From: Mucilaginibacter sp. SG564
GTDB lineage: Bacteria; Bacteroidota; Bacteroidia; Sphingobacteriales; Sphingobacteriaceae
DNA: 64,000 nucleotides
Reading direction: 5' to 3'
NCBI RefSeq assembly: GCF_013149275.1
Contig: NZ_JABGNA010000006.1
Location: forward strand, 372,001-436,000
The first letter of the stretch is position 1; each line of letters starts with the position of its first letter. The position numbers were made by a program, and so were the translations under genes. Below the pieces are notes generated by a model that saw only the letters and a program-made list of their open reading frames with translations, did not search any database and had not been told where the DNA came from. Positions 1 to 8,085 of the stretch are shown here, piece after piece.

Positions 1-772
1 TTACCGAGGTATTGCCTTCTTCTTTGCCATACTTAAATGAATTGTCTATCAGATTAACCAGTACCTGGCGTATTTTTTCGCGGTCGGCGTATACCAGGAT
101 GCCTTCATCGTATTTTTGTTTAAATATTAATTTAATATGGTATTGCTTGCCTTTGATCTCCAGTGATTCAAAAACCTCTTTGATGAGATCATTGATCTTG
201 AATTTGCTGTAATTGATGGGTATCTCGCCCGATTCCAGTTTGGAGATCTCATCCAGATCCTTGATCAGGTAGCTCAGGCGATCCACATTTTTTGAAGCTT
301 TTTCCAGGAACTGACGGGCCATTTCACGGTCTTCAAAATCATCATCCTGCAGAGCCTCGATATAACCTTGTATGGCAAAAAGCGGTGTTTTGAACTCGTG
401 CGATATATTGGAAAGAAAATCACGGCGGAATTTTTCCTGCTTGCGCAGTTCGTCAATCTCGATCTTTTTTTGTTTAGCCCATTCTTTTACTTCCGATTCT
501 ACATCGTTAATAGGGTTGGCGCTTACATGCTCGCCAAGGGCATCACGCAAATCGCGACCCAGCTTTAAGTTGTGGATGAGTTTGTAGATGAGTTTGATGC
601 GCGAATAGATGTATTTTTCGATGAGGTAATAGAAAACCACATAGCTGGTAATAAGGGTAGCCAGGAAGGTTACCATAACATCGTACCACTTGTGCTGAAA
701 ATAAAAGTTAACGGCAGATAGCGTAATTGCCACGCCCAGGGCGGTTATTAAAACCAGTACACGCAAATTCAT
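1..772 (-). CDS. Sensor histidine kinase, C-terminus cut by window edge
   Basis: An open frame runs from an ATG at 770-772 off the window start, giving 257 residues. Two hydrophobic segments (about 2-22 and 32-52) frame a short loop, so this is a membrane sensor with almost no periplasmic domain. The HisKA H-box SNISHEFKTP has the phosphoacceptor at His125. An N-box like stretch (QVLVNLIDNSFKYG, about 237-250) marks the start of the HATPase domain, which continues outside. The family autophosphorylates on His and passes phosphate to a response regulator. It starts 9 bases after the methyltransferase stop, so it appears to be the last visible gene of the polyketide synthase operon. No cognate regulator is visible. 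Confidence 0.9.
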   Translation of the reverse strand, partial: MNLRVLVLITALGVAITLSAVNFYFQHKWYDVMVTFLATLITSYVVFYYLIEKYIYSRIKLIYKLIHNLKLGRDLRDALGEHVSANPINDVESEVKEWAKQKKIEIDELRKQEKFRRDFLSNISHEFKTPLFAIQGYIEALQDDDFEDREMARQFLEKASKNVDRLSYLIKDLDEISKLESGEIPINYSKFKINDLIKEVFESLEIKGKQYHIKLIFKQKYDEGILVYADREKIRQVLVNLIDNSFKYGKEEGNTSV

Positions 773-781
773 ATCGTAAAG

Positions 782-1480
782 TTACGATTTGTAGATGATT
801 AACTGCCAGCGGAATGGCCAATGCCATGTTAAATTATAGTTATCAATTCCTGCATTTTTCAATAAGTTAACCAATTCGGCTTTTTTGAAGGCGCGTTTTA
901 CAGAAAGCGGCCCATCGTTACGGGCCATTTTGCTCCGGGTAAAAACATGGGTTATCACGATGATGGCATAGTACAAGACCCAATGCCGGTGAAGATCGGT
1001 AATGATGATGCCTTTGCGGGCTGATGCCTGCATGTTTTTAATAAGTCTTACCCATCGTTCATCATCAAAATGGTGCGTAAACAGGCTGCTGATAACGATA
1101 TCACAGGTTGGAATGAGGTCTGTATCCGTGATGACATCGGCCTGCACATAATCAATATTTGAAAACGCGACTGATTCCCGGCGGGCAAAGTTAACTGCGG
1201 TTGGCGCGGCATCGATACCGGTTAAATTTAATTTTAAATTGTTTTTAGCGCCCCATTTGGCAATGGCAATTAAAGCATCGCCGCCACCACAACCCCAGTC
1301 GCTGACGGAATAGCCGGTATGAATGGGGAAATTCTTTAATGCTTTTATGATGTTTTTATGCCCACCCAGGAGAGAGTTTACCTGCCCCAGGCCCGCTAAA
1401 ACAGGATCGATCTCACTGGCGGGCAGATCAAAATCGTCCATTATTTCGGCATCGGTGGAGCGTATGGTTAGATTGGGCAT
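782..1480 (-). CDS. Class I SAM-dependent methyltransferase (PKS operon)
   Basis: This 232-residue protein has the Rossmann SAM-binding motif I (DWGCGGGD, residues 61-68), followed by an acidic strand end (GIDAAP, about residue 88) expected to bind the ribose of S-adenosylmethionine. No signal peptide is seen, so it is probably cytosolic. It lies 18 bases after the FAD oxidoreductase and two genes after a type III polyketide synthase. The trio resembles the synthase/hydroxylase/methyltransferase sets that build phenolic lipids in other bacteria (srsABC in Streptomyces griseus). The inferred role is methylation of a polyketide-derived phenol or quinone. The family is certain; the substrate is not shown by the sequence. 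Confidence 0.85.
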   Translation of the reverse strand: MPNLTIRSTDAEIMDDFDLPASEIDPVLAGLGQVNSLLGGHKNIIKALKNFPIHTGYSVSDWGCGGGDALIAIAKWGAKNNLKLNLTGIDAAPTAVNFARRESVAFSNIDYVQADVITDTDLIPTCDIVISSLFTHHFDDERWVRLIKNMQASARKGIIITDLHRHWVLYYAIIVITHVFTRSKMARNDGPLSVKRAFKKAELVNLLKNAGIDNYNLTWHWPFRWQLIIYKS

Positions 1481-1498
1481 ATAGTGAATACGTTTGCC

Positions 1499-2623
1499 TT
1501 AGGCGAAAGGTTTGCCATGGGTTTGACTGATCAAAAACCTTGATACCGCTGGCAGACCCTTCAGTATATTTAAAGTAAGCGCGGTAGTGTTATTATTGCC
1601 AAACAAGCGCTGTAATTGCCGGCCAACCCAAAGGCGCCGGGCAAATTCTTTGTTCCAGCTATGGGTATAATCAGCTTCGAGCGCCGCGCGTTTATCGGCA
1701 GTAAATTTTGTGGGTTGATAATGGGCGATGATCTTTTCGGACAGGATCTTGGCCGAATGGATAGCCATGGTCATGCCGTTGCCGCAAAGCGGGGCGATCA
1801 TCCCGGCAGTATCACCGCTCATCAGGATATGATCTTCAACCGGGGCCTTTTTTTCGAAGGATATCTCATTGATCACCTCGGGCTTGTCCAGCAAAAACTC
1901 AGCATTACTAAAAATATCATCCAGGTAGGGGTTTTTGCGGATCACGTTCTGCTCAAGACCTTCCAATGTGCCGTGTTTACGAAGATCATCCCGGTGGGCC
2001 ATATAACACATGCAGTAACGGTCGCCATCGGTTTTACTTACGCCGCAATAGCCATCCTTATAATTGTTGAGCTGGATAAGGTCATCCGGAAAATCCATCC
2101 GCACGTGAAACTTCACGGCCAGGTACGGACTGCGTTTATAAAAAAAAGGACGTTTTAGTTTTTGATCAAGATTGGATCGTTTACCAAAAGAACCGATCAC
2201 CAATGGGGCGGTCAGGATATTGCCGGGTGTAACTACCTCAAAGCGTTCATTAAAAAAACGGATATCTTCAACCCGCGTGCCGGGCATCAGTTTTACACCT
2301 TCGGTCATGGCCTTGTGGTACAACAGGTTATCAAAAGTGTAACGGCTTAGGCCAAAACCACCCAGATCTAATTTTTGTGAAAGTTTGGTGCCGGATACCG
2401 CGGTTACTTCCAAACGATTGATGCGGGCCACTTGTAGTGGTTCCAGGTCGATATCTAAAGCGCTCAGAAAGGGGATTACTTCGTTGGAGATATATTCGCC
2501 GCATACCCGGTGTGTGGGATACGTTTTTTTTTCGATCACGGTAACTTTAAGACCAGCCCGATTGAGTAAAATGGCATTGAATAAACCAGCCAAACCGCCA
2601 CCTACTATGATTACATCGCTCAT
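1499..2623 (-). CDS. FAD-dependent oxidoreductase, geranylgeranyl-reductase-like (PKS operon)
   Basis: This 374-residue flavoprotein has an N-terminal dinucleotide fold (VGGGLAG, glycines 8, 10 and 13), a conserved HRVCGE segment (38-43) typical of the geranylgeranyl reductase/aromatic hydroxylase group, and the second FAD motif GDTAG (270-274). It is cytosolic or peripherally bound. The gap to the polyketide synthase stop is only 3 bases, so the two are almost certainly cotranscribed. By analogy with SrsC-type enzymes it may hydroxylate the aromatic ring made by the synthase. Reduction of an isoprenoid chain is an alternative, because the same superfamily holds isoprenoid reductases and a UbiA gene lies nearby. 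Confidence 0.85.
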   Translation of the reverse strand: MSDVIIVGGGLAGLFNAILLNRAGLKVTVIEKKTYPTHRVCGEYISNEVIPFLSALDIDLEPLQVARINRLEVTAVSGTKLSQKLDLGGFGLSRYTFDNLLYHKAMTEGVKLMPGTRVEDIRFFNERFEVVTPGNILTAPLVIGSFGKRSNLDQKLKRPFFYKRSPYLAVKFHVRMDFPDDLIQLNNYKDGYCGVSKTDGDRYCMCYMAHRDDLRKHGTLEGLEQNVIRKNPYLDDIFSNAEFLLDKPEVINEISFEKKAPVEDHILMSGDTAGMIAPLCGNGMTMAIHSAKILSEKIIAHYQPTKFTADKRAALEADYTHSWNKEFARRLWVGRQLQRLFGNNNTTALTLNILKGLPAVSRFLISQTHGKPFA

Positions 2624-2626
2624 GGT

Positions 2627-3736
2627 TTAATGCATTTCGAGTATCATACCCTCTACAGTTAAACCAGGTCCAAAAGCAAAGCTCATGATCTTTTGTTCCT
2701 TCAAATTTTGCGCAGCAAGCATTTTTTGCAGCACAAATAATATGGTGGCTGATGACATATTGCCATACTCCTGCAGGGTTTGGTAAGCAAAGGCATTGCT
2801 TTCTTCGGGAAGTTCCAATGCAATTTCGACGGCTTCCAATATCTTACGGCCACCCGGGTGCACGGCATAAGCGGTGATCTGCTCTGCTCCCATTTTTACT
2901 TTATGCAGAAAGCGTTCCATCAGGGCACCAATATGTTTTTTGATCTGCTTGGATACTTTGGACGTGAGTATCATCTCGAAACCGGTATCGCCCACGTGCC
3001 AGCCCATATCGTCGCGGGCCTCGGTCACAAATTCGGTATAAAAATTCTTTAAAGAAAAATAAGTTCCTTTACCCGAGCGATTGGCAGTATTCTCCACTAG
3101 AACAGCCGCTGCGCCATCGCTGAACAGGGAGTTAGCCACCCAGTTATCAAGCGTATTAACTTTTTGAAAGTGGAGGGTGCACAGCTCAATACTTACTATG
3201 AGTACTTTGGCTTCGGGATTAGCCCGGCAAATATAGTCGGATACTTTGAGCGCGTTGATGGCGCCATAGCATCCCATAAAATTGATGCATGTTCGCTCGG
3301 TATCGCGGTTAAGGGGTAGTTTTTCCACCAGCTCAATGTCAATACCCGGCGCATGCATGCCCGTACAGCTAACGGTGATGAGGTGAGTGATCTGTGGTAG
3401 AATGTCCTCATCAAAACCGGCAAGGCAATTCTGTACAGCCTTAACTGCAATGGCGATAGCTTCTTTCTCGTAAAGGTTCAACCGTTCTTTAGTACCAGGG
3501 AAAGGTTCCAGATCTGCCGATTGTTGAAAGAAAGTGTATTGGGACGGATCGCCCGCGCCAAAATCAGGGATCACCGAGTAGCGATGATCAATGCCGGAAT
3601 GATCATAAATACTTTTCAACCGGGCGGCGTTGGTTGCGTCCAAGCCAAAAGCATTCACCATAAAATGGTAAATGTCATTCTGAGCTATTCGATTATTGGG
3701 ATTTGCTATCCCAATGGCACTGATGCAACTATCCAT
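2627..3736 (-). CDS. Type III polyketide synthase (chalcone/stilbene synthase family)
   Basis: This 369-residue protein has the usual length of the family and the full catalytic triad: Cys156 in FMGCYG, His293 in AVHPGG and Asn326 in YGNMSSA. The C-terminal GPG loop (FGPGLT, 355-360) is also present. These enzymes extend an acyl-CoA starter with malonyl-CoA on the active-site Cys and cyclise the chain to resorcinols, pyrones or tetrahydroxynaphthalene. It is the first gene of a minus-strand run with an FAD oxidoreductase, a methyltransferase and a sensor kinase. YceI and UbiA genes lie just upstream. The product class cannot be read from the sequence; an alkylresorcinol-type or THN-type quinone are the leading options. 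Confidence 0.95.
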   Translation of the reverse strand: MDSCISAIGIANPNNRIAQNDIYHFMVNAFGLDATNAARLKSIYDHSGIDHRYSVIPDFGAGDPSQYTFFQQSADLEPFPGTKERLNLYEKEAIAIAVKAVQNCLAGFDEDILPQITHLITVSCTGMHAPGIDIELVEKLPLNRDTERTCINFMGCYGAINALKVSDYICRANPEAKVLIVSIELCTLHFQKVNTLDNWVANSLFSDGAAAVLVENTANRSGKGTYFSLKNFYTEFVTEARDDMGWHVGDTGFEMILTSKVSKQIKKHIGALMERFLHKVKMGAEQITAYAVHPGGRKILEAVEIALELPEESNAFAYQTLQEYGNMSSATILFVLQKMLAAQNLKEQKIMSFAFGPGLTVEGMILEMH

Positions 3737-3763
3737 CTATATATTTTTTTAGTATTTAGTAAT

Positions 3764-3832
3764 TAGTATCAAGTATCAAGATTTTTGATAATTCTACTTG
3801 AAAAACAGCTTCGGTCATGATACTTGATACTA
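3764..3832. repeat. Inverted repeat between PKS and yceI-like genes
   Basis: A perfect 15-bp inverted repeat has arms at 3764-3778 and 3818-3832, built on the word AGTATCAAGTATCA. A third imperfect copy of the same word (3835-3845) overlaps the last codons of the yceI-like gene. There is no T-run typical of a terminator. It belongs to a set of unrelated intergenic palindromes found throughout this window. Confidence 0.7.
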
Positions 3833-3833
3833 G

Positions 3834-4373
3834 CTACTTGATACTACTTTCCACATTTACCGTAACCGTGGCCTCATCTGCCAGCACCATACTGCTACTG
3901 CCTAAGCCAAAATCCCTGCGGTTTATTTTAAAGTTACCGTTAAATACCGCGGCATTACCTTTTTCAGTATAAGTAAAAGGCACCTCTATCAATTTTGTCT
4001 TGTCTTTTATAGTTACGTTAAAACTACCGGTATAGTTGTCTCCGCTTTTATGTTTAAATGATACCGACTTTAGCGTGATCTTTGGATAAGTGGCTATATC
4101 AAAATAATCAGCGCTTTTGAGGTGAGTATCACGCATATCGTTATCGGTATTAATTGTGGCTGTTTCAACAGTAGCTGTGATGCTGCTGCCGGTAAGGTCG
4201 GCAGGTTTAAACGCTACATCAGCCTGCAGGCCGCTAAAAACACCCGAACAACTGATACCCATATTTTTAATCTTAAAGCTAATGGCCGATTTGGTGATCG
4301 TTGTTTTTACCTGTGCAAAGCTGTTTGTCACTAAAAAAGCTAAAATGGCTGCGATACAAATTTTTTTCATCAT
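3834..4373 (-). CDS. YceI-family periplasmic lipid-binding protein
   Basis: This 179-residue protein starts with a clear signal peptide (MMKKICIAAILAFLVTNSFA). The mature part has the YceI-like pattern of beta strands: a SFKIKNMG-type start, a central DMRDTHLKSADYFD segment, and a C-terminal NRRDFGLG segment. YceI proteins are periplasmic lipocalin-like barrels, and some bind polyisoprenoid chains. The gene lies upstream of the polyketide synthase on the same strand with a 97-bp gap, and it is divergent from the UbiA gene. A carrier for the lipid or isoprenoid product of the neighbouring pathway is a plausible inference, not a demonstrated role. Confidence 0.85.
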   Translation of the reverse strand: MMKKICIAAILAFLVTNSFAQVKTTITKSAISFKIKNMGISCSGVFSGLQADVAFKPADLTGSSITATVETATINTDNDMRDTHLKSADYFDIATYPKITLKSVSFKHKSGDNYTGSFNVTIKDKTKLIEVPFTYTEKGNAAVFNGNFKINRRDFGLGSSSMVLADEATVTVNVESSIK

Positions 4374-4527
4374 GAATTACGAACGTACTTTCAAACATAA
4401 CATTTTATAAGGCACCAATTTTTACATTCGTAATTGCAAGGCAACCATGTTTACTATTATTACGTTAATGAGGTTATGAAGGGTTGCCTTCATGGTTTAA
4501 ATAATATTTAACATAACGGCCTGATAA
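4374..4527. promoter_or_regulatory. Divergent promoter region yceI-like/ubiA-like with inverted repeat
   Basis: This 154-bp region separates the two divergent genes and must hold both promoters. It contains the inverted repeat AAGGCAACC (4438-4446) and GGTTGCCTT (4482-4490), 35 bases apart. That is a candidate regulator site or leader structure for the UbiA transcript. No consensus -33/-7 pair could be assigned with confidence. Confidence 0.4.
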
Positions 4528-5412
4528 ATGAACCTGAAACAGTTAATACCTACCCGCTCGGCATGGGCGCATCTGCGTTTTGTGTTTTCTGTTTTTTTGC
4601 TCCCGGTGTACCTGTTTGCGTTTAGCCAGGCACATGACGTTCATGTCGGATCAGGAGTTTTAGTTTTTTTTATCTGGCATTTACTGGCCTTCCCGGCCAG
4701 TAACGGCTATAACAGTTATTTTGACCGCGATGAAGAAAGTATTGCCCTGCTGGCCAAACCGCCTGAGGTAGATATCAGCCTGTATTATTTTTCGATATTG
4801 CTGGAGGTAGTTGCCTTTTTACTGGGTTTTCTGATCAGCTGGGAATTTGCTTTCGCAGTATTGCTTTACGGCATTATGTCGAAATTGTACAGCCACTCGG
4901 CTACACGGTTGAAAAAATATCCGATCATCAGTTTTTTAACGGTTTTCTTTTTCCAGGGAGCGTTTATTTATTACACCACTTATTCGGCTTTAAGCGGATT
5001 AAGCCTGTTCAGGCATTGGGATATGGGTTTTACGGTTGCCGGGGCCATATGCTCCTGCCTTATCGGGGCATCATACCCACTTACCCAGATCTATCAGCAT
5101 GCCGAAGATAGCCGTCGCGGCGATCGGACGATCAGCCTTTTGCTGGGCTATAAAGGTTCGTTTATTTTTTCGGGAGTATTGTTTGCCCTGGGGATAGCGC
5201 TATCCTTTTATTACTGGCGGATGCAAGGCATGATGCTGAATTTTTACTTCTTTCTGCTATGCGCCCTACCTATATTTTTATTTTTTAACTACTGGTTTTA
5301 CAAAGTTGGCCAATCAACCAAAAACGCGGATTATAAAAACGCCATGCGCATGAATTTTTTGAGCTCGGCCTGCATGCTGCTTTATTTTGGGGGGCTGGCG
5401 ATATTTGGATAG
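4528..5412 (+). CDS. UbiA-family prenyltransferase
   Basis: This 294-residue polytopic membrane protein carries both UbiA aspartate motifs. The first is NSYFDRDE (62-69) with Asp66 and Asp68. The second is EDSRRGDR (193-200) with Asp194 and Asp199. Both bind the Mg-prenyl diphosphate. Eight or nine hydrophobic segments fit the family. UbiA enzymes attach isoprenoid chains to aromatic acceptors such as 4-hydroxybenzoate, DHNA or homogentisate. The gene is divergent from the yceI-like/PKS/FAD/methyltransferase run and not beside menaquinone or heme genes. Prenylation of the polyketide-derived aromatic ring is therefore an attractive inference. It ends 3 bases from the convergent porin gene. Confidence 0.85.
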   Translation: MNLKQLIPTRSAWAHLRFVFSVFLLPVYLFAFSQAHDVHVGSGVLVFFIWHLLAFPASNGYNSYFDRDEESIALLAKPPEVDISLYYFSILLEVVAFLLGFLISWEFAFAVLLYGIMSKLYSHSATRLKKYPIISFLTVFFFQGAFIYYTTYSALSGLSLFRHWDMGFTVAGAICSCLIGASYPLTQIYQHAEDSRRGDRTISLLLGYKGSFIFSGVLFALGIALSFYYWRMQGMMLNFYFFLLCALPIFLFFNYWFYKVGQSTKNADYKNAMRMNFLSSACMLLYFGGLAIFG

Positions 5413-5415
5413 ATA

Positions 5416-6726
5416 TTAAAACTCTACGTGAACCCTTAACGATAGTACGTTTACCGGGCCACGGTCTTTATTGTAGGCCGGATTTAGGATAAACTGGTAA
5501 TCGGGCGTAAGCCAGACTTTCTTTTGATAGGCATTTAGCTTATAGTATAATTCTGCTATCATCTCGTGGCCATAGTTCAGTTTGCCATCGCCAATGATAA
5601 AACCGTATCCTCCGGCAGCCAGGTAATCGCGGTGTGGGGCCGAAAGTCCGTTTGCTACAAAAGCTAAAGCCAACTCATCATCACTACGTTTCCAGGAAGT
5701 ACCTTTGAGTACGCCCCCAAAACTTAATGAACGGTCGATCTCGGTAAAATACCAGGTTTCGGTTTTACCATCGTTATAGCTTACTTTGGCAAACACGCCA
5801 AAGTCTTTACTCAGGTATTGGTCGGCACTGATGCCAAAGCCATATTTATGCTTGCCGTAGGTAAGGTTGGTGTCCACTACCGGGTTTACCGGGTTTTTGG
5901 CTAGCGCTTCGCTATAAATACCCATTTTGCCATTGTTCCGGAAGCCTAATATCCGTACGGTGCCTTTGTTGCCATTTATAGTATGACGATGCTCATATTC
6001 CAGTGTTTGGGTATTGGCTTTGCCTATTTTAGCATCCCAGATAGCGCCATTAGCCGAAGTTGTCGACATAGTGAAGGCAAAACGCAGTGTCCAGTTGGGT
6101 TGTCCAAGTTCAAAATGACTACCCAAAACATAACCCCGTGTATTAGCCGGATAATCCCAGGCGCCGTTATCCATTAAAGCCCAATTCATGAATTGTGAAC
6201 GTGGGTCATGGCTAAATTCGTTGCCGTCATAAAAATCGGCCATGCCAAATTTACCAACGGTAACGGAAAAATAGCGTTTGCTTTTCAGTCCGGCCAATTG
6301 GTTGTTATCATCGGTTAGCGTGTCTTTTTCTTTGCCCCACTCAAAATTCTGGGTAAAATACAAACGGGCGATATATATTTTAGGCTCTGTAGCGCCTACC
6401 CTAAAAGTTTCGCCGTTAGGAAAACCCGCTGCACCCAGGGTTTTGCTCAGGCCCGATCCGCCGGATAGTTCCGGATTAAAAAAAGCCTGCGCCCCTTTCC
6501 ATAAGCGGGCCGCGCCAAAAAGGGTGGTGGTGATGGAGCTTTGTGTTTCTGATTTGGTAAGCAAACTGTTGGCCCCGGTATAGTCGGCGCCAAATGATGG
6601 CTTGTATTGGGTAATGATAGTTTGCTGGAAATGGAGATTAAAACGCTGTTGTTTCAGGGTATCCTGTGCAAATGCAAATAAGGTAATTTTCAGCAGGAGA
6701 GCAGTTAGCAGTATCGTTTTTTTCAT
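5416..6726 (-). CDS. Carbohydrate-selective porin, OprB-like
   Basis: This 436-residue protein has an N-terminal signal peptide ending in FAFAQ and a mature part of alternating strands rich in aromatic residues. The C-terminus (LRVHVEF) ends in Phe, as outer-membrane barrels usually do. Segments such as GKFGMADFYDGNEFSHDP and GYGFIIGDGKLNYGHE resemble carbohydrate porins of the OprB type. It is expected in the outer membrane as a passive sugar or anion channel. Its 5' leader (6727-6820) is strikingly similar to sequence in front of blaI at 17.2 kb, which suggests post-transcriptional control or a past duplication. Confidence 0.8.
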   Translation of the reverse strand: MKKTILLTALLLKITLFAFAQDTLKQQRFNLHFQQTIITQYKPSFGADYTGANSLLTKSETQSSITTTLFGAARLWKGAQAFFNPELSGGSGLSKTLGAAGFPNGETFRVGATEPKIYIARLYFTQNFEWGKEKDTLTDDNNQLAGLKSKRYFSVTVGKFGMADFYDGNEFSHDPRSQFMNWALMDNGAWDYPANTRGYVLGSHFELGQPNWTLRFAFTMSTTSANGAIWDAKIGKANTQTLEYEHRHTINGNKGTVRILGFRNNGKMGIYSEALAKNPVNPVVDTNLTYGKHKYGFGISADQYLSKDFGVFAKVSYNDGKTETWYFTEIDRSLSFGGVLKGTSWKRSDDELALAFVANGLSAPHRDYLAAGGYGFIIGDGKLNYGHEMIAELYYKLNAYQKKVWLTPDYQFILNPAYNKDRGPVNVLSLRVHVEF

Positions 6727-6820
6727 CAGCGTAAATCGTTTTTTAAGATGATGAAGCTATCCATGAGTCGTTTTACCCACTCCGGTTTATGAGCCTTTAG
6801 CTCATGATGGTTTCATCAAC
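6721..6820 (-). other. Structured leader element, copy 1 (porin 5' leader)
   Basis: Read on the minus strand, this leader runs from a GATGAAACCATCATGAG segment through a small hairpin (ATGAGC, loop, GCTCAT). It then passes a conserved AAAACGACTCATG stretch and AGCTTCATC, and ends at the porin ATG. The outer segments are imperfect reverse complements, so the whole can fold back on itself. A second copy on the plus strand at 17228-17327 matches almost throughout, including CTGATGAAAAA at the end. Confidence 0.6.
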
Positions 6821-6852
6821 CTCAAATTTTGCGCAAATAAACTAAACTTTAT

Positions 6853-7506
6853 TTAGTTTATCATTCCGCATTCATTATAAAATTGATTTAAATAGGCTTC
6901 CATGAAATCATGGCGTTGTTGCGCCAGTTTTTTACCGGTGGCGGTGTTCATCTTATCTTTCAGCAATAGCAGCTTTTCATAAAAATGGTTGATGGTGGGA
7001 GCTGTGGTGTTTTTATACTCCTCTTTGCTCATGTTCAGGTTAGGTTTGATCTCGGGATTGTACAGTTCCCTGCCTTTAAAGCCACCGTAGGTAAAAGCCC
7101 GGGCAATGCCAATGGCGCCAATGGCGTCAAGACGGTCGGCATCTTGTACAATGGCCAGTTCAGATGAGTGAAATGTTGGTTTATCAAAACTTGATTTGAA
7201 CGACATGTGCCGAATGATTTGCTGTACATGCTCAATCACAGCTGCATCCACATGCATGCTTTGTAAGTAATTGCCAGCCGTACGCGGACCTATCTCTTCA
7301 TCGCCATTATGGAATTTACTATCGGCAATATCATGTAATAAGGCTGCCAGTTCAACCGTGAGCAGATCGGCATGTTCGGTTTGCGCTATTAGTTTGGCAT
7401 TAGTCCAAACGCGTTGTATGTGCCACCAGTCATGGCCGCCTTCGGCATTTTTGAGTGTTTCGCGTACAAAGTCTACGGTCGAGTTGATCAGTTCACTGTG
7501 TTCCAT
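6853..7506 (-). CDS. HD-domain phosphohydrolase
   Basis: This 217-residue cytosolic protein has the HD metal-site pattern: GGHDWWHIQRVW near residues 23-34, ALLHDIADSKF near 56-66, a middle HVQQIIRHM helix and a later QDADRLDAIGAIG segment. It resembles the YedJ/YpgQ group of HD hydrolases, some of which act on nucleotides. No second domain is present. It stands alone, followed by the porin with a 126-bp gap. The substrate is not known. Confidence 0.85.
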   Translation of the reverse strand: MEHSELINSTVDFVRETLKNAEGGHDWWHIQRVWTNAKLIAQTEHADLLTVELAALLHDIADSKFHNGDEEIGPRTAGNYLQSMHVDAAVIEHVQQIIRHMSFKSSFDKPTFHSSELAIVQDADRLDAIGAIGIARAFTYGGFKGRELYNPEIKPNLNMSKEEYKNTTAPTINHFYEKLLLLKDKMNTATGKKLAQQRHDFMEAYLNQFYNECGMIN

Positions 7507-7529
7507 CGGCCAAAAATACTAAAAAGCTT

Positions 7530-7620
7530 AAAGCCGAGGGTAGAAAGCTAAAAGCTTTAACTTAATAGTTTATAACCGTGTGTTGCTTCATTAAGCTTTA
7601 GGCTTTCTGCCCTCGGCTTT
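7530..7620. repeat. Long imperfect inverted repeat
   Basis: Arms at 7530-7560 and 7591-7620 (core AAGCCGAGGG / CCCTCGGCTT) pair over about 30 bp with a few mismatches around a 30-base loop. It lies between the HD hydrolase start and the XRE gene stop, so it could end the messages from upstream. It has no strong T-run. It resembles other gene-junction palindromes in this window in build but not in sequence. Confidence 0.7.
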
Positions 7621-7627
7621 CAGCTTC

Positions 7628-7867
7628 TCAAGCGGCTACTACTTTTTCGGTCTCGATCAGTTCATGAACATCTGAGCCCAATATAGCGGCTATTTGAAAA
7701 AGGCGCTCCACCGTTATTTTAGTATAGCCCAGTTCAATTTTGCTATAAGCGTTTTGCGATATACTCAATTTTGCCGCAAGATATTCCTGCGTATAGTTCA
7801 GGCTTTCTCTGGTATGCCTGATATTGGCTGCAATAGCCTTTATTTTGAAATTCAGCATCTCTTTCAT
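7628..7867 (-). CDS. Small XRE-family HTH regulator
   Basis: This 79-residue protein is essentially one Cro/C1-type helix-turn-helix domain (IRHTRESLNYTQEYLAAKL, then SISQNAYSKIELGYTKIT), with a short tail ending in a valine-rich stretch. Single-domain regulators of this size are common in Bacteroidota chromosomes. It stands alone between an inverted repeat and a terminator, so no target gene is obvious from context. There is no toxin-like partner beside it. Confidence 0.85.
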   Translation of the reverse strand: MKEMLNFKIKAIAANIRHTRESLNYTQEYLAAKLSISQNAYSKIELGYTKITVERLFQIAAILGSDVHELIETEKVVAA

Positions 7868-8019
7868 TCACGTAATAGATTGGTTATCTAATAACTAACG
7901 AAACTAATACGCGTATGGATTTTTATTTTTTATTTTTAATTGAATTTTTTTAACTGATGAATGTGTATTGTCTTGATACTTAAACAAAAGACGAAAAAAA
8001 TATTTTATATAATAACAAG

Positions 8020-8060
8020 AAAAAAGCCCATGATCAACTCAATAATCACGGGCTTTTTTT
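8020..8060. terminator. Rho-independent terminator
   Basis: The hairpin AAAAAAGCCC...GGGCTTTTTTT has a run of A on one side and T on the other, so it can work in both directions. It most likely ends the minus-strand message of the secreted protein at 8086-8583. Confidence 0.85.
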
Positions 8061-8085
8061 GTTATTATATATTATTCTATACTTA

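Noticed and set aside
1616..2158. 180-codon plus-strand open frame inside the FAD oxidoreductase gene
   Set aside because: It is antisense to a gene with clear motifs on the minus strand and has no recognisable family or promoter; it is a shadow frame.
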